NCBI GenBank assembly: GCA_003558335.1
Contig: PWMA01000123.1
Coordinates: 1 to 33,543, forward strand
DNA: 33,543 bases
Reading direction: 5' to 3'
DNA from: Candidatus Methanofastidiosia archaeon
GTDB lineage: Archaea > Methanobacteriota_B > Thermococci > Methanofastidiosales > Methanofastidiosaceae
The notes beneath the pieces were generated by a model. It made no database searches, was not told the origin of the DNA, and saw nothing but the letters and a program-made list of their open reading frames with translations. A program made the translations under genes and the position numbers. Numbering within the stretch: the stretch's first letter is position 1; each line of letters opens with the position of its first letter. This document shows positions 9,202 through 17,122 of this stretch, in pieces.

Positions 9202-10203
9202 ATGCTAACAACAGAAGCTGTCAGAAGGCGTATCCGAGAAGTAAAAGAATTCCTACCCTCTGAAAATAAAATCAAATCATCAGCATACAGAAACTGGCCC
9301 GAGTATGAGAAGGAGCTATCTAGCAGCATCCGAGCTGCATTCAGGAACATAAGCCCACTAGTCGATGAGGCAGTTTCTAGCATACAAGTAAGTAAAGGTA
9401 GAGGATCTCCCCGTAAACTTACCTTGAAACAAAGAGTGACACTTCTTCTAATAAAAGAGCTTGTCGGCCACAGCAACAGGATGATGGCCAATATGCTCGT
9501 TGTTTTTTCAATGCTAAATGACATAGATGTCAGTTACAAAACAATAGAAAGGCTGTATTCCGATCCAGAGGTAGCGCTTGCCATCCATAATCTTCACGTT
9601 GTGATACTGAAAAAGAAGGGAATAAAGTATGCCGACACATCTGGAGATGGAACAGGCTATTCCCTCACAATATCCAAACACTACTCTTCAGCGGTCCAGA
9701 AAAGGCGTGACAAGGTGAAAGAAGTTAAATATGGGGAAAATCAGCTTCGAAGAGAATATGTCTATAAGTTCGCACTTCTCGATCTAAACACTTTCATGTA
9801 TATTGCATACGGAGCAAGCCTGAAAAGTGAGAAAGAAGCCTTTGAAAAGTCGATGGAAATGCTAGAGTCTCTTGATATAAAAGTAAAAAGCATTCGTCTT
9901 TACAAATATTACAGCTACCCATTCTACGTGAACAAGTTTCAAGATTCCAAGGTCTACATAATACCCAAGTCTAACTGCACAATCAAAGGGTCGCAAAAAT
10001 GGAAGAGCACTTTGAAAGAGTTTCTAAACGATACGGAAAGTTACCTGCAAGAATACTACAGAAGAGAAAGCTCTGAAGCAGCTTTTTCTGCAGACAAGAG
10101 ACGCTTTGGCTGGACAATAGAGCAGAGGCTCGCAGGAAGGATATACTGTGCCGCCTCCTGCATTGCGCTCTGGCACAATCTTTTGAATCTAAATACAGGC
10201 TAA
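9202..10203 (+). CDS. DDE-type transposase
   Basis: Spans most of the TIR-bounded element; DTSGDGTG and RRESSEAAFSADKRRFGW motifs; stop codon TAA is the first triplet of the right TIR. Confidence 0.9.
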   Translation: MLTTEAVRRRIREVKEFLPSENKIKSSAYRNWPEYEKELSSSIRAAFRNISPLVDEAVSSIQVSKGRGSPRKLTLKQRVTLLLIKELVGHSNRMMANMLVVFSMLNDIDVSYKTIERLYSDPEVALAIHNLHVVILKKKGIKYADTSGDGTGYSLTISKHYSSAVQKRRDKVKEVKYGENQLRREYVYKFALLDLNTFMYIAYGASLKSEKEAFEKSMEMLESLDIKVKSIRLYKYYSYPFYVNKFQDSKVYIIPKSNCTIKGSQKWKSTLKEFLNDTESYLQEYYRRESSEAAFSADKRRFGWTIEQRLAGRIYCAASCIALWHNLLNLNTG

Positions 10204-10218
10204 TTATGTCCCACAGCC

Positions 10219-10227
10219 GAAAAAAAT
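10219..10227. repeat. Right target-site duplication GAAAAAAAT
   Basis: Identical to 8950-8958. Confidence 0.9.
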
Positions 10228-10306
10228 AGGGAAAATATGGAAAAGATCTAATAAAATTACTGACATTAAATTAAGATCAACATATTAAATTCAAATCTGG
10301 AATAAA

Positions 10307-10453
10307 CTAGCTTTTCTTAAATAAATAGTCATAATTCTTTTCCATTTCTTTTATTGGAAATTTAGAACTTACAAAAGGTTTAAACTTTGCGGTTGAATTA
10401 TACAACAATTCAATTTGCTTAGAAAAGTTTAAATATTCTTTACCTAATTTCAA
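10307..10453 (-). pseudogene. 48-codon coding-like remnant, possibly the C-terminus of a zinc/quinone-type alcohol dehydrogenase
   Basis: From TTG: MKLGKEYLNFSKQIELLYNSTAKFKPFVSSKFPIKEMEKNYDYLFKKS*; the 'KPFVSSKFPIKEM..NYDYL' pattern resembles ADH C-termini. No upstream continuation seen. Confidence 0.3.
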
Positions 10454-10574
10454 TGTAAGGGCACATTATGAGGCCATCAAACATCTATATTAATAGTTTC
10501 TATTATAAAATGCAAAGTTATATCGATTTTTGTATTGTACTGATAACCGAAAAAAAATTAAAGTTGGAGATATT

Positions 10575-11237
10575 TTGGACGATAAAAAATCTATAGGGTT
10601 GTATGCAGCATCTTTAGTAAATGATGGTGATGTCGTAGGGCTTGGCACGGGTAGCACTACTGAATTTACAATAACTGAACTTGGAAGAAGAATTAAAGAG
10701 GAAGGCATCTCAATTTATGGTATACCTACTTCTTTTCAGGCTAAGCTTTCTGCTATGAATTCTGGAATACCATTATCAAGCCTTGATGAACATGATATTG
10801 ACATTGCAATAGATGGCGCTGATGAGATAGATCCAAAACTATGCCTTCTTAAAGGAAGAGGAGGTGCATTGTTACAGGAAAAAGTAATTGATTACAGCGC
10901 AAAAAAATTCTTTGTAGTGTGTGAGGAGAAAAAACTAGTTGAAGAACTTGGAAAAGATTTTCCAGTAACTGTAGAGGTATTCCCTCTTGCCTATAGAAAA
11001 GTTTTCAACATATTATCTTCATACGGAAAACCAGTTCTAAGAATTGCAGAAAAAAAGGATGGGCCTGTTATAACAGACAATGGTAACTTTATAATAGATC
11101 TTTTCACAAAAGTTAAAAATCCTAAAGCTATTGAAAATGAAATTAACAACATACCCGGTGTATTCGAAAATGGAATATTCACTTCAAAGTGCAATGTAGT
11201 ATTTATGAAAAATGGAGAAATAAAAACTCTAAGATGA
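10575..11237 (+). CDS. rpiA: Ribose-5-phosphate isomerase A
   Basis: GLGTGSTTEF, DIDIAIDGADEID, LKGRGGALLQEKV. TTG start at 10575 after GGAGA is preferred over the track start at 10530. Confidence 0.93.
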   Translation: MDDKKSIGLYAASLVNDGDVVGLGTGSTTEFTITELGRRIKEEGISIYGIPTSFQAKLSAMNSGIPLSSLDEHDIDIAIDGADEIDPKLCLLKGRGGALLQEKVIDYSAKKFFVVCEEKKLVEELGKDFPVTVEVFPLAYRKVFNILSSYGKPVLRIAEKKDGPVITDNGNFIIDLFTKVKNPKAIENEINNIPGVFENGIFTSKCNVVFMKNGEIKTLR

Positions 11238-11713
11238 TTTTTATGGATTATTATAAAATAGATGGTGAGAAAATGAAAGAATACGCTAGGGAAATAAAAA
11301 TTAATGTTCCAGAGAAAAGTGATATAGATAAGGGACTAATGGAAATTTTGAAGTTCTTTCTGGATACCGAATCAAAGATTAAAATATATCTTTATCTATT
11401 AAAAAAAGGAAGCTCAACTTATGATAGCATTGCAGAAGGAACCTCAATATATCCAAGCACGTGCCGTGAATCATTGGAATCAATGGAGCAGATTCAGGTA
11501 GTAAATAGGTCTGAAGGAGAACAGGAACGTTATACTGCTGTTCAACCTTCAAAACTTGTAGATAGAAAGATTGGAAAACTAGAAAAAGAACTTAATGATT
11601 TTCTTAGGCTTGAAGAAATACTAAAAAAAGAAAAGGAAATCAAAACACCGATCCTCCCTTTTAGAATTAAAATTGAAAGAGTTGTAAATTCAGAAGATAA
11701 AGATGAGGATTGA
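11234..11713 (+). CDS. TrmB/MarR-like HTH transcriptional regulator with C-terminal helix
   Basis: SKIKIYLYLLKKGSSTYDSIAEGTSIYPSTCRESLESMEQIQVVNRS reads as a winged helix. Start uncertain (11234 or 11273). Confidence 0.65.
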   Translation: MIFMDYYKIDGEKMKEYAREIKINVPEKSDIDKGLMEILKFFLDTESKIKIYLYLLKKGSSTYDSIAEGTSIYPSTCRESLESMEQIQVVNRSEGEQERYTAVQPSKLVDRKIGKLEKELNDFLRLEEILKKEKEIKTPILPFRIKIERVVNSEDKDED

Positions 11714-11719
11714 AATTTT

Positions 11720-12082
11720 TTGATAAAGATAGACAAAGAACTGTTGGAATTTATATCCTATGCCGCAAAAAATACCTATCCAAATGAATTTGCCGCATTT
11801 TTAAGAGATGAAGAAGGGGTAATATCTGAAGTTGTATTTTCGCCTTACAGTGTATTTGGAAATAGTTCGGCCACTATTTCTCATTTTAGCCTTCCAATTG
11901 ATACATCAATTGTAGGGACTGTTCACTCTCACCCAACTAGAAATGGCTCACCTTCAGAAGGCGATTTAAGTTTTTTTTCACATTATGGTAAAGTACATAT
12001 AATAGTCCGTTATCCTTATGAGAATGATGACTTCTTTTTTTATTCAAGAAATGGGGAGCGGCTAGAATATGAGGTCATATAA
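11720..12082 (+). CDS. JAMM/MPN+ (Mov34/PAD-1-like) metalloprotease
   Basis: GTVHSHPTRNGSPSEGDLSFF matches the JAMM HxHP...SxxD motif. Confidence 0.85.
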   Translation: MIKIDKELLEFISYAAKNTYPNEFAAFLRDEEGVISEVVFSPYSVFGNSSATISHFSLPIDTSIVGTVHSHPTRNGSPSEGDLSFFSHYGKVHIIVRYPYENDDFFFYSRNGERLEYEVI

Positions 12083-12891
12083 TGCAAAACAAGGATCTTC
12101 TTCTTGACTCCCTTTCAAAATCTGTTTCAGATTTCGTTGAAGATAGAAAATTTATTCCTGTTTCTTTTTCTGGTGGTATTGATAGTTACATTACTGCAGC
12201 ATTGGTCAAAAAGTATTCAACACCTATACTCTACACAGTTGGAAATGATCATTCAAAGGATATTTTTTATTCAACTATTGCATCAAAAGCTCTAGAGAGC
12301 TCCTTAAAGATAATTAATTTATCTGATAACGATATAATAGAAGGAATTGAAAAAACAATAGAAATAATTGGATCAAAAAATGGATTCGATGTATTGATAG
12401 GCTCTACTTTTTATATAGTTGCAAAAAAAATAAACAGAGACGGATTTGACATATGTATAGCAGGGCAGGGCGCAGATGAACTTTTTTTTGGTTATGATAA
12501 ATATAGAAGAGCTTTAGAAAAAGGTGAAGATCCGAATCTTTTAAGGAAAAAAGATATTAACGAGTTAGAAGAAATAATCTCAAACAGAGAGTGTAAAATT
12601 TTTGAGAGTTTGGGTATAAAATTTAAATCGCCTTTTTTAGATAAGAAAGTAAAAAAAATCGCTACAGAAATTGATAGAATACTTAATCTTAAAGATTCAA
12701 ATGACTACATAAGAAAGCATGTTTTAAGAGAGATTGCCTTTGATTTGGGCGCACCAATAGAAATTGTAAATAGAAAAAAAAAAGCTCTGCAGTATGGATC
12801 AGGAATTCTTGAAGATATAAGGCGAATAGCAAAGGAAAGAGGGCTAAGCCCATCCTTAAATGCATATTTGGAGTCTATTAAAAAAGAGTAA
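12082..12891 (+). CDS. Asparagine synthase-like PP-loop ATPase lacking the glutaminase domain
   Basis: VSFSGGIDSYITAALV (PP-loop), AGQGADELFFGYDKYRRA, RKKKALQYGSGI. Start overlaps the JAMM stop (TAATG). Confidence 0.85.
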   Translation: MQNKDLLLDSLSKSVSDFVEDRKFIPVSFSGGIDSYITAALVKKYSTPILYTVGNDHSKDIFYSTIASKALESSLKIINLSDNDIIEGIEKTIEIIGSKNGFDVLIGSTFYIVAKKINRDGFDICIAGQGADELFFGYDKYRRALEKGEDPNLLRKKDINELEEIISNRECKIFESLGIKFKSPFLDKKVKKIATEIDRILNLKDSNDYIRKHVLREIAFDLGAPIEIVNRKKKALQYGSGILEDIRRIAKERGLSPSLNAYLESIKKE

Positions 12892-12922
12892 GTCTTTTAT
12901 TATTTGTTCTCTTTATGCTATT

Positions 12923-14443
12923 ATGGAACTTAAGGTAAAATATATCGATATTCAAGAAAAACAAGATATTGTTTTTTTGAATGTTAAAGATGCAATTAAC
13001 GAAAGAATTGGCCCTGGGGAAAAAATTATCGTAAGAAAACCTAATTCTTCATATTCAGTTTCTGCTGTATTAACAAAATCTCTTATTAAGCAAGGTTATG
13101 TTGGCATTTCTAAAGAAAAATCAGAACACTACAACCACTTGGAAAACGATATCGTCGAAGTATTCCCGGACTCAAACATAGAGCTTGTTCAAATATCTAA
13201 AAAGAAAATGGATGGTAAAATACTGAAAAAGGATGAAATAACAAAGTTTGTTGGAGGGATAGTTAATGGAAATGTTGATACTGCAATGATATCTAGCTTT
13301 CTCACAATAACTCAAATACTTGGAACATCTCAAAAAGAAACAGAGTATCTTACAAGAGCAATGGCAGAAACAGGAACTATGATAAGATTTGACAAAAGCC
13401 CGATAATGGATGTACACAGTATTGGAGGAGTCCCTGGAAATAAAACTGCGCTACTTACAGTTCCAATAGTTGCATCTTCTGGACTTTTCATACCTAAAAC
13501 TTCTTCAAGAGCAATAACCTCTCCTGCAGGGACAGCTGATGTTGTAGAAGTTATATCTCCAGTTGATTTTTCTCCAGACAAATTAAAGGAGATAGTCAAA
13601 ACAACTGGAGGGTGTCTTGCATGGAGCGGAGTTTTGAATCTTACGCCTGCCGATGAAAAAATAGTTGAAGTTGAAAGAAAGCTACACATAGATCCAGAGC
13701 CTATTATCTTGGCAAGTGTTTTAAGTAAAAAATATGCAATGGGTGCAGAGTTTCTTTTGATTGATATTCCAATGGGCGATGGAACAAAGATTACCGAGTG
13801 GGAGAATGCGAGAAAACTTGCTTCAAACTTTACAGATCTTGGTTCAGCTTTAGGTATGCACGTAGATGTTGCGGTAACATATGGAGGGCAACCAATTGGA
13901 AATGCCGTTGGCCCTGCTCTTGAAGCAAGGGAAGCATTAATAGCTTTAGAGAGAAAACATAGTGGAAGTCTTGCACAAAAAGCCATAGGACTAGCTGCAA
14001 TACTACTCGAGCTTGGAAAAAAGGCAGAAGTTGGAAAGGGTAAGGAGATGGCAAGAAAGATTCTTGAAAGTGGAAAAGCTTTGGAAAAGTTTAGAGAGAT
14101 AATTGATGCCCAAGGCGGAAACTCTGAGATAACACCTGACGAAATACCTGTGGGAAAATATAAAGAAATTATATTGTCTGAAGATTCAGGATATATAACT
14201 AAGGTCAACAATGACACTATTGTAAAAGTTGCAAAGATATTGGGGACTCCATCTGATAAAGGCGCAGGGTTAGTTCTAAACTACAAAGTAGGAGAGCGTG
14301 TTGAAAAAGATGAGGTCATAGTTGAGCTTTATGCAGAAAGCAAGGAAAGACTTTTATCCGCTAAAAGATTTTTAGCTTATAATAGAATATTTCAGACTGA
14401 AGGAATGATTCTAAAAAGATTTCCAGGACTTAAGGTGATTTGA
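12923..14443 (+). CDS. deoA: AMP phosphorylase (thymidine phosphorylase family)
   Basis: MDVHSIGGVPGNKTALLTVPIVASSGLFIPKTSSRAITSPAGTADVVEV and YGGQPIGNAVGPALEAREAL. Start at MELKVKYIDI. Confidence 0.9.
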   Translation: MELKVKYIDIQEKQDIVFLNVKDAINERIGPGEKIIVRKPNSSYSVSAVLTKSLIKQGYVGISKEKSEHYNHLENDIVEVFPDSNIELVQISKKKMDGKILKKDEITKFVGGIVNGNVDTAMISSFLTITQILGTSQKETEYLTRAMAETGTMIRFDKSPIMDVHSIGGVPGNKTALLTVPIVASSGLFIPKTSSRAITSPAGTADVVEVISPVDFSPDKLKEIVKTTGGCLAWSGVLNLTPADEKIVEVERKLHIDPEPIILASVLSKKYAMGAEFLLIDIPMGDGTKITEWENARKLASNFTDLGSALGMHVDVAVTYGGQPIGNAVGPALEAREALIALERKHSGSLAQKAIGLAAILLELGKKAEVGKGKEMARKILESGKALEKFREIIDAQGGNSEITPDEIPVGKYKEIILSEDSGYITKVNNDTIVKVAKILGTPSDKGAGLVLNYKVGERVEKDEVIVELYAESKERLLSAKRFLAYNRIFQTEGMILKRFPGLKVI

Positions 14444-14778
14444 TGGATCCACATTATGAAAATCTTAAACATAGAAGACTTTTAGAAGATGCAAGAAGAA
14501 AAAGAGAAGATGGCATAATTTTATTTTTCACAATGTTTTTATCATCATTATTTTTGTTTAGAGTTGGATTTGGCTCATCTGTTCTTCTTATTTTTGCCGG
14601 AACAGTTATTCTAATGCTAGGTATATTTCTCTTCATGTATGAAGATTCTAAAAGCACAGAAATACTTGAAAGAGCATCCAAAGTAGAAAACCCACCTAAA
14701 AGAACAGTTGAAAGAGAAGTAGATAGTACAATAACTGACCTATTGATTGAAATAATGTCTTACTTGATGAAAAAATGA
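14443..14778 (+). CDS. Small membrane protein of unknown function
   Basis: Two hydrophobic segments (IILFFTMFLSSLFLFRVGF; SVLLIFAGTVILMLGIFLFMY); overlaps its neighbours in an apparent operon. Confidence 0.65.
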   Translation: MDPHYENLKHRRLLEDARRKREDGIILFFTMFLSSLFLFRVGFGSSVLLIFAGTVILMLGIFLFMYEDSKSTEILERASKVENPPKRTVEREVDSTITDLLIEIMSYLMKK

Positions 14779-15902
14779 CTGAACTAGTATCCATTAGAAA
14801 AGCTATAGACTACGAGGATAGTCTTCCAGAGGCAATTGATAATGTCCTAAGAGATTTGGGCGGTATTGAAAGATTTGTAAAAAAAGGAGACATAGTGGCT
14901 CTAAAGCCTAATTTACTTGTTTTCTCTTCCCCTTCAAAAGCTATAGTGACAAATCCACATTTTACTTTTGAAGTTTTTAAAAAAGTATTAGAAGCCGGAG
15001 GAAAACCTTTTGTTATAGATAGTCCTGGCAGTGGCATACCTTTCACAAAAAGGTCTCTTAATTCTCTTTATCGATTAACAGGTTATTCGGAGGTCTTTAA
15101 AGATTATCCTGATTGTCTAAATTTAGACACTTCGAAAAAAATGGTAGATATAGAAAATGGACTTATTTTAAAAAGTGTTAATATATTAAAACCTTTACTT
15201 GATGCAGATGTCATCATAAATCTACCTAAAATGAAAACTCATTCTTTAACATTTATTTCAGGAGCTGTAAAAAATATGTATGGATCAGTTCCAGGAATGG
15301 AAAAGACAAGATACCATTCAAGATTTAAAGATGTGCATGATTTTTCCAGAGCCTTACTTGATGTCTCTAATGTTACAAAACCCAATCTAACACTGATGGA
15401 TGGGATATTATCTCTTGAAGGAGACGGCCCAGCCATGAGGGGAGTTCCAAGAAAAACTGAAATTATCTTAGGTTCTAAAGATCCCCTTTCAATGGACTTT
15501 GCCATATGTAAATTGATTGGATTGGAATATAAAGAAATACCTTACTTGAAAGTTGCGATAGACAATAACATATCAGACGGTACTTACAATCTTAAAGGAG
15601 ATATACCTTCAATAGATAATTTTGTTCTTCCAAGAACGTATCATGGAAAGCTATCTCTTGATCCAGTTTCATTGTATAATTACTTTGTATTTCCTATTTT
15701 CTCGAACTTTTTGATTGAAAAGCCCAAAGTGATAAAGCAAAAGTGTATAAGGTGCGGCATTTGCGTTAGAAGTTGTCCAGAAAAAATAATTACAATGGAT
15801 AAAATTTCAGCAAAGATAGACTACTCTAAATGTATTAAATGTTACTGTTGTCATGAGCAGTGTCCTGAAGGCGCCATTGACCTTAAAAGAATTATTCTAT
15901 AG
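14775..15902 (+). CDS. DUF362 protein with C-terminal 2x[4Fe-4S] ferredoxin domain
   Basis: DUF362-type fold motifs and CIRCGICVRSCPEKI...CIKCYCCHEQCPEGAI. Confidence 0.88.
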   Translation: MTELVSIRKAIDYEDSLPEAIDNVLRDLGGIERFVKKGDIVALKPNLLVFSSPSKAIVTNPHFTFEVFKKVLEAGGKPFVIDSPGSGIPFTKRSLNSLYRLTGYSEVFKDYPDCLNLDTSKKMVDIENGLILKSVNILKPLLDADVIINLPKMKTHSLTFISGAVKNMYGSVPGMEKTRYHSRFKDVHDFSRALLDVSNVTKPNLTLMDGILSLEGDGPAMRGVPRKTEIILGSKDPLSMDFAICKLIGLEYKEIPYLKVAIDNNISDGTYNLKGDIPSIDNFVLPRTYHGKLSLDPVSLYNYFVFPIFSNFLIEKPKVIKQKCIRCGICVRSCPEKIITMDKISAKIDYSKCIKCYCCHEQCPEGAIDLKRIIL

Positions 15903-15945
15903 AAATTCTTTTAAATATAGGTGATAATATTTTTTTGGTGATAAA

Positions 15946-16266
15946 TTGAAAGAAGAAGTATTCTATGGAAAAGGCATGAGAAAAATAAGATCAGATTATC
16001 CAGAAATCTATGACGCTGTTATAAAATTAAATGAAGCTGTATTTACAGGAAAGGCTTTGGACTATAAAACTCAAAAGCTCATTGCAATAGGTATTGCAGC
16101 GTCAAGATGCGACGAAAGCGCTACTGAAAAACAGATGAGATCTGCGATGAAAGAACTGAATGTTACTGGTGAAGAGATAGCAGACGTTTTAAGAGTTGTT
16201 CTCTTATTATCAGGCATGCCATCTTTTACCAAAGGCATGAGAATTTTGGAAGAAATAGAAAAATAA
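15946..16266 (+). CDS. Carboxymuconolactone decarboxylase/AhpD-like family protein
   Basis: LDYKTQKLIAIGIAASRCDESATEKQMRSAMKELNVTGEEIADVLRVVLLLSG. Confidence 0.8.
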   Translation: MKEEVFYGKGMRKIRSDYPEIYDAVIKLNEAVFTGKALDYKTQKLIAIGIAASRCDESATEKQMRSAMKELNVTGEEIADVLRVVLLLSGMPSFTKGMRILEEIEK

Positions 16267-16285
16267 ATAATATTTTATTATTTTT

Positions 16286-17122
16286 ATGTACAGAATAGGT
16301 TTTCACGTATCAATCGCCCAAGGTTTCTTAAACGTCTTTGAAAGTGCTAAATTGCTAGGCGCAAACTGTTGCCAGATATTTACCCATTCTCCAAGAAGCT
16401 GGAAATTTAAACTGGTATCTGAAGATATTGCCAAAACATTCAAGAATATGTATAGACAAAAAGATATTAAACCTATAGTTGTTCATGATTCTTACTTACC
16501 AAATCTTGCTTCCAATGACTTAGAGATGAGAGAAAAATCTATAGATTCTATTAAAAAAGAGTTTATCTGTTGCAACAGAATGGGTTTGGAGTTTTTGAAT
16601 ATTCATCCAGGAGCTCATAAAGGGCAAAGCAAGGAAAAAGGACTTTTGCAAATATGTGAATCTCTTAATTCAATAAAAGAGCATGCAGAGAATGTAACCC
16701 TTCTTTTTGAAAATACTTCAGGCGGCGGCTCAGTTTTAGGATCGACATTTGAAGAACTTAAATTTCTTATTGATGGCATTGATTTTAACTGTGGAGTTAC
16801 ATTAGACACTTGCCATCTATTTGCGTCGGGATATGATATATCTAATCGAGAGACGCTTGAAAATACGCTCTCACATTTTGATAAAAAAGTAGGTCTAGAA
16901 AATCTAAAACTTTTACATTTAAATGATACAAAAGGTGAACTAAGTTCAAAAAAAGATCGACACGAACACATAGGTTTAGGCATGATCGGTGTGGAAGGTT
17001 TTAATGCTATAGTAAATCATGAATACTTAAAAAACATCCCAATGATACTGGAAACTCCCGTAAATGAGAAAAGAGGAGATATAGAAAATATTATTTTTTT
17101 GAAAAAAATGATAGAGACTTAA
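16286..17122 (+). CDS. nfo: Endonuclease IV (AP endonuclease)
   Basis: GFHVSIAQGF, FTHSPRSW, VVHDSYLPNLAS, NIHPGAH, VTLDTCHLFASGYDI, LLHLNDTKGELSSKKDRHEHIGLG. Confidence 0.95.
   Translation: MYRIGFHVSIAQGFLNVFESAKLLGANCCQIFTHSPRSWKFKLVSEDIAKTFKNMYRQKDIKPIVVHDSYLPNLASNDLEMREKSIDSIKKEFICCNRMGLEFLNIHPGAHKGQSKEKGLLQICESLNSIKEHAENVTLLFENTSGGGSVLGSTFEELKFLIDGIDFNCGVTLDTCHLFASGYDISNRETLENTLSHFDKKVGLENLKLLHLNDTKGELSSKKDRHEHIGLGMIGVEGFNAIVNHEYLKNIPMILETPVNEKRGDIENIIFLKKMIET

Larger units (their letters stand above)
8959..10218 (+). mobile_element. Complete 1260-bp insertion sequence
   Basis: 18-bp perfect terminal inverted repeats GGCTGTGGGACATAATTA (8959-8976; complement at 10201-10218), flanked by 9-bp direct repeats GAAAAAAAT (8950-8958 and 10219-10227). 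Confidence 0.97.

Noticed and set aside
9192-9524. 110-aa minus-strand ORF inside the IS
   Set aside because: Antisense to the transposase, with no recognisable motif; it also overlaps the transposase promoter region.
13330-14217. 295-aa minus-strand ORF
   Set aside because: Fully antisense to the well-supported AMP phosphorylase gene; low-complexity Ser/Phe/Ile-rich translation.
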